Origin: Actinotalea subterranea
GTDB taxonomy: Bacteria > Actinomycetota > Actinomycetes > Actinomycetales > Cellulomonadaceae
DNA: 64,000 nucleotides
Direction of reading: 5' to 3'
Assembly (NCBI RefSeq): GCF_008364845.1
Contig: NZ_VTTP01000001.1
Location: 581,594-645,593 of the forward strand
Shown here: positions 16,801 to 24,890 of the stretch, piece after piece
How positions within the stretch are numbered: the stretch's first letter is position 1
How the letters are laid out: the number at the start of each line of letters is the position of its first letter
The notes under the pieces: generated by a model
What the model saw: the letters and a program-made list of their open reading frames with translations, nothing else
Databases searched by the model: none
What the model was told of the DNA's origin: nothing
Translations under genes and position numbers: made by a program

Positions 16801-17471
16801 ATGGTCGGCTCGAGCTCGACGACGCGCGCCACGCCCCACGAGCCCCAGTACAGGTACACGGTGCCGTCGACGTCGGTGAAGACGTGCGGGTCGATGACCT
16901 CCTGGCCCGAGGTGCTCGTGCCGAACACGTCGGTCCAGGTCAGCAGCGGCTCCCCGATCGCGTCCTGCCAGGGGCCGACGGGGCTGTCCGCCACGGCCAC
17001 GCCGATCGCCATCCGGTTGGGCACGTCCGTGCGCTCCCACTGCACGGGCGCGTACCAGTAGAACCGTCCGTCGGCGCCTGTCGTCACGTGGCCGGCGTAC
17101 GCGTTGTCGCCGGTCGCCCACGTGAACACCTCGTCCGGGACGAGGTTGCGCTCGTAGTGCTGCCACTCGCCCGAGGCGACGTCGGTCGTCGTGAGCACGC
17201 CGTAGTCGTGCATCTCGAACCCGGCCTGCTGCGGCTCGGCCTCGTCGTGCCCCGTGTAGACGTACAGGGTGTCGCCGACGACGAGCGGCGCGGCGTCGGC
17301 GGAGTAGTAGCTGCCGTCCCCGACGATCGGGTTGCCCTCGGTCGTGACGGTGCGGGTCGGCGCCGTCTCGGCCGACGCCGGGAGGGCGACGAGCAGGGTC
17401 GCGACGATCGCCCCCGCGAGCGCGCCGGCGGCGGTGCGGGTCCCGAGACGTGTCCTCGTACGAGCACTCAT
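13833..17471 (-). CDS. Secreted multi-domain GH43 glycosidase
   Basis: 1212 residues. The ATG at 17471 lies two bases after the TGA of the upstream gene, with GGTGGGA as ribosome site. A signal peptide ends near residue 35 (PASAETAP). Residues ~45-360 are a five-bladed GH43 propeller with the three expected acids: Asp59 (YSADAAP), Asp194 (EVIDPHVF) and Glu242 (FYEAPWVF). Then follow an F5/8-type (discoidin) domain (~380-515), a Big_4-like Ig domain, two OmpL47/Ig-like domains (~600-770), a second F5/8-like domain (~785-925) and terminal Ig-like repeats; the C-terminus ends in a tryptophan-rich tail. GH43 enzymes cleave arabinose- or xylose-containing (sometimes galactan) glycans. The operon partner is another giant glycosidase. 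Confidence 0.9.
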   Translation of the reverse strand: MSARTRTRLGTRTAAGALAGAIVATLLVALPASAETAPTRTVTTEGNPIVGDGSYYSADAAPLVVGDTLYVYTGHDEAEPQQAGFEMHDYGVLTTTDVASGEWQHYERNLVPDEVFTWATGDNAYAGHVTTGADGRFYWYAPVQWERTDVPNRMAIGVAVADSPVGPWQDAIGEPLLTWTDVFGTSTSGQEVIDPHVFTDVDGTVYLYWGSWGVARVVELEPTMTALRGDITTLSGLDDFYEAPWVFEREGTYYLAYDWKRGGSDCTPSNYQACVAYATADNPKGPWQYQGIILGGTSATTMHPSLVELDGAWYLTYHTKDAVGGGHFRRSVAIDRVEWDGDRILPVRQTRADDPAYRLTENLAVDAEVSASFTETPPMRVGALNDGRALTALLPPDQWGNYRGTASTVASDWLMYAWDVPVRTDGVGIQFHRDANWIRPPASWQVEYRDAAGEWQPVEAATYPTGTDAWHDVAFEPVTTTALRLTVNGEEAGQYVHSVSVSEWEVHGVQADELAGVALATPVGQLPDLPPAVRLPFGGTTQWVPVTWRDVAAEDVATAGTITVEGRAAGQAGGYVTATVEVGGTVDPGGEDTTAPVVTASASGTTGTDGWFSSPVTVRVAADDETDYLTTVETRVGDGAWTATEAVRHVDVAVTGEGETTVTGRATDSAGNTSDEVARTVKVDTTAPEVAGALDAATRGVTVSASDALSGLAAVEHRFDGVGAWVPAEPGDVVEAPDALPHELAIRARDLAGNVATATIQVPLADGAQLTGNVAPYATPTASFTSGWETVAGLNDGTNGVLEDDASKYGASWGTWDRVGEQWARLTWDFDVTVDQVGVWWYQNVEDTANEGLIAPRSWVLQHLDADGETWHDVTLTEGSTYGRTSDGFAPVSFEPVTTRALRVVAQSWGEQAGQGSVGIREWQVMAAGGADDAVTPAAPVFEPALTCTDGEPDPARVIVPTTLGVVYRIDGGVVSGTVEVAADATVTVTAEAADGYVLDDAATIEWATTFTPPQCPAVDVPVTPTAPVLTAPTCVAGEPGPALVAVPGVEGVTWTVDGEAVQGTVEIALGATVTLLATPADGFTFADGPQAVSWAFRADPTDCTPATTVVPGEVTVAGSAKVGRTLRAVTDGWAPQDVRYAYAWYADGVPLAGADGRELELTDAHEGARITVRVTGYGPGLVAAAATSEPTDEVRPKKSWSWWDHVGSWFD

Positions 17472-17473
17472 GA

Positions 17474-20400
17474 TCAACGTCCCACCTTCACGGCGTCGGA
17501 GGTGCGGGTGGCAGGTGCGTAGCCGTCACGGGTGCCGGTGACCTGGACGGTCAGCTCGGCGCCGCGGTCGGCGGTGCGCACCTGGTAGAACGGCGACGTC
17601 GCGCCGTCGATCGGCTCGCCGTCGGCGTACCACTGGTACGTCAGGCTCACCGGGAAGGGACCCCAGGGGTCGGTCCACGCGAGCAGGGGCCAGCGTGGTT
17701 GCGCCCGGCCCAGGATCCGCACGTCGTCCGCGTCGATCTGCCCGGGCTGGACGGTGACCGGCGGCGACGCGACCCAGGACGACGCGGTGTGCCCGGAGGC
17801 CTCACCGCGCACCTGCACCGCGAGCGCCTTGCCGACGTCCGACGGTCGCGGCGTGTAGGTCGCGCCGCGCCCGCCGCGCACCTCCTCGCCGTCGACCGTC
17901 CACCGGTAGCTCAGCCGCACGTCCTGGGCCCAGCCCGCGGCCGTGGCGTGCTGCCGGGACCCGACCCGGGCGTCGCCGCTGACGGCGACCGTCCCCGCCT
18001 GGACCGCCGGCAGCGCGACGGCCGCCGTGGGCTCGGACGTCGCCGAGGCACCCTCGTAACCCTCGAGGTACCCGGTGACCTCGACCGTCACGGTCTTGCC
18101 GAGGTCGCGCCGCACGGGCGTGTACTCGCTGCCCGTCGCGTCACGGACGGCGCGTCCGTCGACGAACCACTGGTAGGCGAGGGTGACGCCGTCCGGCGCC
18201 CAGCCCTCGGCGCGCGCGAGCAGCACCTGGCCGACGGTCGGCACGCCAGCCACCTCGACGGTGCCCGGCACGACGACGAGGTCCTCCGGGCCGGCCGTCA
18301 CGGTCAGGCCCGCCTCGACGACGGACTCGCCTGCGACGGCGCGCACCGTGTAGGCGCCCGCGTCCAGGCCTGCGGGCAGCGCCGCGGTGGTGAGCGCACC
18401 GGCGCCGGTCGCGTCGGTCGTGAGCGTCCCGAGCCCGGTGCCACCGGGCTCGAGGGTCACGGCGTACGACGCGCCGGGCTCGCCGCCCGTGAGCGTCGCG
18501 GTGAACGACTGACCTGCCGCGACCTCGGCGGGGACCTCGAGGACCATGGGTGCCCGTGGTGCGCTGAGGACCTCCCACTCGACGATGCCGACCCAGCCGG
18601 TGGCCGGCTTGGTGAGCGTCGCGCGCAGCGCCGTCGTCGTGACCGGTGCGTGCGTCACGGTGTCGAAGGCACCGGCGGTCGTGGTGAAGCCCGAGGGCTC
18701 CGGCACGGTCGCCCACGTGACACCGTCCTCGAGCAGGTACTCGAGCGTCCACGCGGACGGCACGCGCATCCCGCCGCCGTCGTCGAAGAACAGCAGCCGG
18801 CTCGTGCTCGTGGTGACCGGCTCGGGCCAGTCGAGCCGCGCCCACTGGGTGTCGCCGGCGATGTTCCAGGTGCCCCATGCGGCGGCCTGGGAGGTCACGG
18901 GGACCGTCGCGTTGCCGTCGACGATGCCCGCGGCGCGGTTCCAGGACGTCGACGCCGACACGGTGACGGCGGCGTTGGGCGCCACGTTCACGGGTGCGTC
19001 GGGGTCGGGTGCCGGGACGTCGAGGGACCCGATCTGGCTGACGTTCCCTGCACGGTCCGTCGCGCGGTGCTCGACCACCGCCTGCTGGGCGATCGTCGCG
19101 CCCGAGCCGTACGTGGTCCAGCTGCCGCCGTCGACGCGGTACTCGACCGAGGCGACGCCTGAGCCGGTCTCCGTGGTGGTCAGCGTGAGCCTGCGCGTGC
19201 CCTCGTCGAACGCGGCCTGGACGGCGGGGGCCGTCGTGTCGACGTCGACCGCGAGGGTCTGGACGGCGGACACCAGGCCGCCGGAGTCGGTCGCCCGGGC
19301 GCGGACCGCGTGCCTGCCGTCGGACGCGACCGTGACCGGTCCGTCGTAGGGCGTCCACGCGCCATCGTCCACGCGTACCTCGACCGCGGGGGCCGGGTCG
19401 GAGTCGTCAGTGGCGCTCACCGTGACCGCGACGGGTCCGGTGAACCAGCCGCTCGCCGGGACGGCGGGCTCGGTGGACAACGCGACGACGGGCGCCTGCG
19501 CGGCCCCCTCGGTGACCGTGACGACGGCCGTCGGCCGCTTGTCGGTCCCCGCGACCGTGCCCTGCACCGTGAGCTCACCGGGCTCGGCGTACCCGGCGGG
19601 GTCCACCGCGTCCCACGTGACGGGCAGCGACGCCTCGGAGCCGTCGTTGTACACGGCGACCACGCGGGCGGGCAGGGAGGGTGCAGTGCCGGCCACGGTG
19701 CTCACCGCGACCTGCGTGAACGTGTTGACCTGGACGGCGTCTGTCGGGCGCACCCAGACCGTGGCGCGGGCCAGGCCGGCGGTGCCCTCGACGAAGCCGG
19801 GGACGGTGACGCTGCCCTGCTCGGCGTAGGCCTCCGCGGGGACGTCCTGCCAGGTCACCGCGCGCTCGGCGCGACTGCCGTCGGCGTAGAGCACCTCGAC
19901 GGTCCCCGGCAGCACCGGGGCCACGCCCACGAGGGTGCGGACCGCGACCTTCTCGATCGCGACCGGCTCCTCGGCGAGCGCCTGCCACTCGACGATGCCC
20001 GGGTAGGACGCGCCCTGCCGGACGAGCGTCGCGCGCAGCGCCGTCGTCGTGACCGAGGCGTGCGTCACGGCGTTGAGCTCACCCCTGGCCGTCGGGTACT
20101 CGCTCGGCGACGGGACCGGCTGCCAGGTGCCTTCCGCGGTGCGGTACTCGAGGGACCACGACGAGGGCGTGAGGATGCCGCCCGGGTCGCCGTTGTCGTG
20201 GAAGAGGATCCGTGACTCGTCGACCCGCACGGGAGCGCCCCACGTGAGGGTTGCGGTCCACGTGCCGCCCGCGCCGGGGGTGGTGCCCCACGTGGCCCAG
20301 GCGTCGCTCTCGGCGGCGATGGGGAACGCGGCGTTGCCGTCGTTGATCGCGGCGACGCGGTTCCAGCTCGTCACGGCGGACGCGGTCGCGGAGGCGCCCG

Positions 20401-23400
20401 GTGCGACGTTCGTCTTGGCGGTGCCGCTGACCTCGACGTCGAGGACGACGTCACGCGATGTGCTCAGCTCGCCGTCGTCGGCCGTCAGGCGCAGCAGGTA
20501 CCGGCCCGACGTGTCGACGCGCACCACGGTGGTCGCGGAGCCGGGGCTCCCGATCACCGCGTCCGCGCCCTCGGGCGTCGAGACGACGGCCCAGCGGGAC
20601 GCGAGCGTGCCGGCGGGCAAGGCGTCGTCACGAACCGTGCCGACGAGCCGCACCTGGCCGGGCTGGTCGAACGCCAGGTCCCGGACGACCGACACGTCGG
20701 GTGCGGCGTTGGTCGCCGCGGGTGCGGGGACGCCCGTGGCGAACGCCTGGATCTCCTTGACGCCCGTGCGGAACCCGGAGGCGTGCGTCACGGTGACGCG
20801 CAGCCGGTCGGCCCGCACCTCGGGGAGCTGGACGCGGTTGTAGTTCGCCGTCGGGTAGACGGGGGTGCGCGCCTGGTCGGGTGCCGTGTGCCAGCCGTCG
20901 CCGTCGTGGTACTCGAGCGTGAACAGCTCGGGTGCGGCGTAGCCCTGGACGGTCGCCGTGGACGACGAGCGGTAGAAGTAGACGCGCACGTCGTCGACCG
21001 CCTGCATGCCGTCGAGCTCGACCTCGATGGAGTCCGTCGCGTTCGGCGAGGACAGGGTGCCCCAGAACGGCTCGTTGACGGTGGTGCCGTCGACGGCGCC
21101 CTCGGGTGCGCGGCCGCTGCTCGAGTAGGTCGCCGTGACCGGTCGCCCCTCGGCGAGGTTCACGGATCCCGTCGAGGCGGGTGCCACGTCGGTGCCGGCC
21201 TTGGCGAGCACGTCGACGACGCGGTCGTCCGCGGCGAACGTGACCTCCGCGGCCGACGCGAGCGGAGCCGTCGTGGCGGTGACGACCTCGGCGTCGCCCT
21301 CGACGACCTCGACCGTGCCCGTCGCCGGGTCGTACACGACGTGCGCGAGGTCGGAGACGGTGAACGCGAGCGCGCCGTCGAGGTACACGGAGTACCCGGC
21401 CGGGACGTCGGCGCCGTAGTGCTCGCCCGTCTCGTCCCACACGACGGTGAGGTCGCGGTCGTGGTAGCGGATGTTGTTGGCCGTGAAGTACGGCCAGTCG
21501 ATGTCGACGGGGTCGAGCTCGACCTTCGCGTCCGCGCGGCTGCGCAGACCCATCGCGTCCTCGATCATCGTGAAGTTCGTCGCGCCGAGGATCGTGTGGT
21601 GGATCCAGGAGCGGTAGCCGATCGAGCCGCCGTCCTGCGCCGAGCCGTTGGACCAGAACTCGTTCTGGTTGGGCAGGCGGTTGTCGCCGTCGCCCTGGTA
21701 GTGGGCCCATGCGTTCCAGTAGAGGAGCTGCTTGTACGTCTCGGGCGTCACGTAGTCCGACGGGTAGTCGCGCAGCACGCTCGAGAGCATCCGGAACAGC
21801 ACGGTGGAGTTGATGACGGAGAAGTTGTTGGAGCCCTCCTCCGGGGAGTCCGCCTTGTCGACCTGGTTGGCCGTGTAGAAGGGGAACACGGGGTACTGCT
21901 CGGCGTCCGCGAAGAGGCGCAGCGCCTCGACGTAGGCCGGGTCGTAGTCCGGGTCACCCTGCTTGGGCATGAGGCCCACGGTGAACGGGTAGTAGTTGTT
22001 GGTCTCCTTGTACGGGTTGAGCGTGCCGTCCTGTGTCATGCGGTGCTTGAGCAGGTTCCCGTACAGGCCCACCTGGTCGGGCGTCGCCTGCGCGGGCTCC
22101 CACAGGTTCTCGAGCACGGCCGTCTTGATGCGCTGCGCGAGGGCGTCCATGTGCGCGGCCTTCTCGTCCTCTCCCGCGACGCGGAAGAACTCCGCGGCGG
22201 CCAGCGAGTTCGAGTACAGGTACGCGCTCTCGGTGCGGTCCATGTTCGCGCCGTGGCCTGGCCAGTGGAAGGAGACGGCGTCGGCGTCGTTCCCGGTCAT
22301 CGCGCCCCAGCTGTACTCGATGAGGTCGTTGCCGTTGGAGTCGTACGCGTCGAGCAGGCCCTCGACGTCGTCCATGGCGTGCTGGCCGAGGAGGCCACCG
22401 ATCGCGCCGGGGCCGCCGTGCAGCTCGTACGCCCGCCACGCGGCCTCGGTGATGTACTGCGTGTAGGAGTTCGACCAGTTCGCGGGGTCGCCCGGGTTGT
22501 CGGTGAACTTGCCGCTCTCGGACGTCTCGCCGACGGAGATCGCGGTGCCGTACGCGTACGCGGGGTCGCGCACGTACTTCAGGTCGTCGAGGAACATCCC
22601 CACGGTGAGCACGATCGCGTTGTTGTACCCGAGCGCCCCCTCGACCGAGGTCGGGAACTGGAAGTCGTTGCCCGGGATGTCGGCGTCGAGGAAGTTGAAC
22701 CGCATGAGCCACCAGCGGTAGAAGAGCGTCTTGTCGATGTCATCCACCGGGGTGTCCAGGTACGGGATGTTCTCGACCCACCACCGGTTGTACGTGGTGA
22801 CGTGCGTGGTGAACGCCTCGGCCGGGCTCGCGGTGCGCACCGCGGCGTACTCGGCCTCGGAGCCGGGGAGCTCACGCGTGGTCATGCCGAGCTGGAGCTT
22901 GGTGGTGGCGCTGCCCGACGCCGGGACGGCCAGGTCGGTGACGAGCGTGGTGCCCTGCGCCGTGAACCCGTCGCCGGACAGGCGGGGGAAGACCGTGGTC
23001 AGCGCGTTGAAGGCCTGGACGGCGCCCGTGAGCTCGTCGCCCTCGGCCTGCTGGACCTGGGGTGACGTCGCCGTGAGACGGACGGTCCGGCCGGCCCCGG
23101 AGGTGTCGGTGACCTGGACGTTCGCGACCATGACGTTCTCGTGGGTGATGAACTTGGTCTGCGTGAGCGTGAGGCCGGCGCCCGTGAAGACGCTCGTGAA
23201 GTAGCTGGGCGTCTGGCGGCGCTGCGAGGCCTGCTCGGTGAGCGTGACCGGCGCGCCGTCGACCGAGACGGAGTACGTGAAGGCACCGCCGCCGCCGAGG
23301 GACTCCCAGTAGGCGACGTCGCCGGCCCAGCCGAGCTGGGTGGGCTGGTGGGTCTTCATGAACACCGCGCGGCCGCGCGTGAAGGCGACCAGGTTCTCCG

Positions 23401-23725
23401 TCGCGTCGAACATGGGCCCGCTGCGCGCGAGCATCCGGTCGACCCAGAAGTCCTGGCCGGGCGCCGAGCCCGCACCTGCCGCCAGGTCCTCCTCGAAGAC
23501 GGTCGCGAGGTACGACGACGCCGGGCTGTACGGCGCGGCGACCTCCGGGACCGGGGTGTCGGAGCCGTGGAACTCCGGGTACCCGAGCGTGCTCTGCGGC
23601 ACCTCGGCCCCGGGGACGGCATGGGCCGCGAGCGGCGTGACCATGCCCGCCGCGAGGAGGGAAAGTGCCGCGGTGGGGATCAAGATCCGCCGAAACCGCG
23701 CAGGAAACACGCCCAGGTGAGCCAC
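17474..23725 (-). CDS. Giant secreted alpha/alpha-barrel glycoside hydrolase (MGH1/GH63-like) with Ig and F5/8 modules
   Basis: 2083 residues from GTG 23725 (weak AGAGG upstream); the signal peptide ends near AHA at residue ~36. Residues ~40-320 look like a beta-sandwich domain. Residues ~320-790 form a long (alpha/alpha)6 barrel with 'YRWWLMRFNFLD', 'SWGAMTGND' and 'NEFWSNGSAQDGG', resembling mannosylglycerate-hydrolase-like (MGH1/GH63-related) domains. Downstream are at least three F5/8-type domains (~860-1010, ~1085-1230, ~1500-1640), two Big_4-like domains, OmpL47-like domains, and four tandem Ig-like repeats at the end of the form 'GWAPDGVTLAYQWFVDG'. The family exact number is not certain. 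It is translationally coupled to the GH43 gene, so the two probably attack the same branched polysaccharide. Confidence 0.82.
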   Translation of the reverse strand: MAHLGVFPARFRRILIPTAALSLLAAGMVTPLAAHAVPGAEVPQSTLGYPEFHGSDTPVPEVAAPYSPASSYLATVFEEDLAAGAGSAPGQDFWVDRMLARSGPMFDATENLVAFTRGRAVFMKTHQPTQLGWAGDVAYWESLGGGGAFTYSVSVDGAPVTLTEQASQRRQTPSYFTSVFTGAGLTLTQTKFITHENVMVANVQVTDTSGAGRTVRLTATSPQVQQAEGDELTGAVQAFNALTTVFPRLSGDGFTAQGTTLVTDLAVPASGSATTKLQLGMTTRELPGSEAEYAAVRTASPAEAFTTHVTTYNRWWVENIPYLDTPVDDIDKTLFYRWWLMRFNFLDADIPGNDFQFPTSVEGALGYNNAIVLTVGMFLDDLKYVRDPAYAYGTAISVGETSESGKFTDNPGDPANWSNSYTQYITEAAWRAYELHGGPGAIGGLLGQHAMDDVEGLLDAYDSNGNDLIEYSWGAMTGNDADAVSFHWPGHGANMDRTESAYLYSNSLAAAEFFRVAGEDEKAAHMDALAQRIKTAVLENLWEPAQATPDQVGLYGNLLKHRMTQDGTLNPYKETNNYYPFTVGLMPKQGDPDYDPAYVEALRLFADAEQYPVFPFYTANQVDKADSPEEGSNNFSVINSTVLFRMLSSVLRDYPSDYVTPETYKQLLYWNAWAHYQGDGDNRLPNQNEFWSNGSAQDGGSIGYRSWIHHTILGATNFTMIEDAMGLRSRADAKVELDPVDIDWPYFTANNIRYHDRDLTVVWDETGEHYGADVPAGYSVYLDGALAFTVSDLAHVVYDPATGTVEVVEGDAEVVTATTAPLASAAEVTFAADDRVVDVLAKAGTDVAPASTGSVNLAEGRPVTATYSSSGRAPEGAVDGTTVNEPFWGTLSSPNATDSIEVELDGMQAVDDVRVYFYRSSSTATVQGYAAPELFTLEYHDGDGWHTAPDQARTPVYPTANYNRVQLPEVRADRLRVTVTHASGFRTGVKEIQAFATGVPAPAATNAAPDVSVVRDLAFDQPGQVRLVGTVRDDALPAGTLASRWAVVSTPEGADAVIGSPGSATTVVRVDTSGRYLLRLTADDGELSTSRDVVLDVEVSGTAKTNVAPGASATASAVTSWNRVAAINDGNAAFPIAAESDAWATWGTTPGAGGTWTATLTWGAPVRVDESRILFHDNGDPGGILTPSSWSLEYRTAEGTWQPVPSPSEYPTARGELNAVTHASVTTTALRATLVRQGASYPGIVEWQALAEEPVAIEKVAVRTLVGVAPVLPGTVEVLYADGSRAERAVTWQDVPAEAYAEQGSVTVPGFVEGTAGLARATVWVRPTDAVQVNTFTQVAVSTVAGTAPSLPARVVAVYNDGSEASLPVTWDAVDPAGYAEPGELTVQGTVAGTDKRPTAVVTVTEGAAQAPVVALSTEPAVPASGWFTGPVAVTVSATDDSDPAPAVEVRVDDGAWTPYDGPVTVASDGRHAVRARATDSGGLVSAVQTLAVDVDTTAPAVQAAFDEGTRRLTLTTTETGSGVASVEYRVDGGSWTTYGSGATIAQQAVVEHRATDRAGNVSQIGSLDVPAPDPDAPVNVAPNAAVTVSASTSWNRAAGIVDGNATVPVTSQAAAWGTWNIAGDTQWARLDWPEPVTTSTSRLLFFDDGGGMRVPSAWTLEYLLEDGVTWATVPEPSGFTTTAGAFDTVTHAPVTTTALRATLTKPATGWVGIVEWEVLSAPRAPMVLEVPAEVAAGQSFTATLTGGEPGASYAVTLEPGGTGLGTLTTDATGAGALTTAALPAGLDAGAYTVRAVAGESVVEAGLTVTAGPEDLVVVPGTVEVAGVPTVGQVLLARAEGWAPDGVTLAYQWFVDGRAVRDATGSEYTPVRRDLGKTVTVEVTGYLEGYEGASATSEPTAAVALPAVQAGTVAVSGDARVGSRQHATAAGWAQDVRLSYRWTVDGEEVRGGRGATYTPRPSDVGKALAVQVRGEASGHTASSWVASPPVTVQPGQIDADDVRILGRAQPRWPLLAWTDPWGPFPVSLTYQWYADGEPIDGATSPFYQVRTADRGAELTVQVTGTRDGYAPATRTSDAVKVGR

Positions 23726-23801
23726 GTCAGCGGAGCCTCTCTACGGTGAGAATGCGGGGGCGAAGCCGACCTTGGCACGGCCCTGAGCGGGCCGCAAGGG
23801 G

Positions 23802-23841
23802 TTTCGGTGTTTTCGGTCCCGTCCGTATTCGGCGGGTTCGG
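23802..23841. promoter_or_regulatory. Paired TTCGG boxes upstream of the glycosidase operon
   Basis: TTCGG begins at 23803, 23812, 23828 and 23837, i.e. two pairs each spaced 9 bases and 16 bases between pairs. The first pair is TTTCGGT in both members. They lie 77-115 bases upstream of the operon's first start codon (minus strand). This resembles a regulator-binding array but no matching family was identified. Confidence 0.25.
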
Positions 23842-23949
23842 GCGGAGCGGTCCCAGACCCCTCGGAGAGGGGGACCGCATCGGCAGCTCAAGCCCGACCC
23901 ATCGACTGTCGATATGCATGCCATGACCCGTCCAGGACGAGGAGCGACC

Positions 23950-24666
23950 ATGCCGGCGATGCAGAGCGAGGCCCCACCCCGGCAGACCGTCGGTGCGGGC
24001 ATCGTGGTGGCCGTCGTCGCCCTCCTCGGTGTCGCCGCCGTGGCGCTCGGGCTGGTGTACGCGGCGCAGTCGGCGGTCGGCGTCTACCGGGCCCAGACCG
24101 TGCCCGTGCGGATGGCGGGCGAGGCGACATGGACGGAGCCGGGCGTGATCCCGGAGGTCGAGGGGTACGAGGACCCCACGGGGGCGATCTCCTCGGGCCA
24201 CGGCCTGTCGCCGTCCGAGTGGGTCGGCGGCACGCCGTTCCCCGTCCGGAACACGGGCAGCCTGGTCATGGAGGTCTTCGAGGCGGACGCGCTGACCTCG
24301 CTCGAGGCGGATGCGCCCTGGTGGGCCGGCCTGGTCGGGGCGGGAGCGATCCTGCTGACCCTCGTCCCTGTCGTCCGCTCCTACGCCGCCGCGGAGCCGT
24401 TCGCACCCGGCACCGCACGGCGCCTCGGCATCGCGGCGGCGATCGCGCTGGTCGCCTGGGTCTGCGCGTCGGTGCTGCCGTTCCACGCCGCGTCCGCGGT
24501 CCTCGCCGACCACCTCTACAGCGGGCCACCGGTCCCGGACGGCTGGGTCGCCCCGCACCTGCGTGCCGCCTGGTGGCCCGGGCTCATCGTGCTGCTGCTC
24601 GCGGGGCTGGCTGTTGCGAGCAGACGCGGGGAGCGCCTCGCGGCGGAGACCGACGGGCTCGTGTGA
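23950..24666 (+). CDS. Four-helix membrane protein of DUF2975-like context
   Basis: 238 residues from ATG 23950, chosen because GAGGAG precedes it by 7 bases; in-frame upstream ATGs lack a site. Hydrophobic segments lie near residues 16-40, 115-138, 150-175 and 205-225; a ~75-residue extracytoplasmic loop separates the first two. It overlaps by four bases (GTGA) a small XRE-type regulator. A multi-helix membrane protein followed by a YozG-like Cro/C1 regulator is the standard arrangement of DUF2975 loci, so this is likely a member or relative; the primary sequence alone does not prove it. Function in that family is not established. Confidence 0.65.
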   Translation: MPAMQSEAPPRQTVGAGIVVAVVALLGVAAVALGLVYAAQSAVGVYRAQTVPVRMAGEATWTEPGVIPEVEGYEDPTGAISSGHGLSPSEWVGGTPFPVRNTGSLVMEVFEADALTSLEADAPWWAGLVGAGAILLTLVPVVRSYAAAEPFAPGTARRLGIAAAIALVAWVCASVLPFHAASAVLADHLYSGPPVPDGWVAPHLRAAWWPGLIVLLLAGLAVASRRGERLAAETDGLV

Positions 24667-24890
24667 ACGCCGACGACGCCACCCACCGCGTGACGTGCGA
24701 CCTCGGGCGCCTGCTGGACGAGCGCGGCATGACGCTCGTCCAGCTCGCCGCGGCGACGGGCATCACGGTGGTGAACCTGAGCGTCCTGAAGAACGGGCGC
24801 GCCAAGGCGATCCGCTTCTCAACGCTCACGGCGATCTGCGACGCCCTCAGCTGTCAGCCGGGTGACCTGCTGGGTGTCGCGGCGGGCTGA
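24663..24890 (+). CDS. Small XRE/Cro-C1-type DNA-binding regulator (YozG-like)
   Basis: 75 residues; GTG start overlaps the stop of the membrane gene. Almost the whole protein is one Cro/C1 helix-turn-helix: 'LAAATGITVVNLSVLKNG' contains the two HTH helices and 'FSTLTAICDALSCQPGDLL' is the classical fourth and fifth helix of YozG/HipB-like proteins. It probably represses its own operon. The last 44 bases (24847-24890) overlap the 3' end of the opposite-strand aldose-epimerase-like gene, with no terminator between them. Confidence 0.85.
   Translation: MNADDATHRVTCDLGRLLDERGMTLVQLAAATGITVVNLSVLKNGRAKAIRFSTLTAICDALSCQPGDLLGVAAG

Noticed and set aside
20783-23065. Long open frame on the plus strand (about 760 codons)
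   Set aside because: It lies opposite the giant glycosidase gene; its product is low-complexity Val/Arg/Gly-rich with no domain, as expected for a mirror frame in GC-rich DNA.
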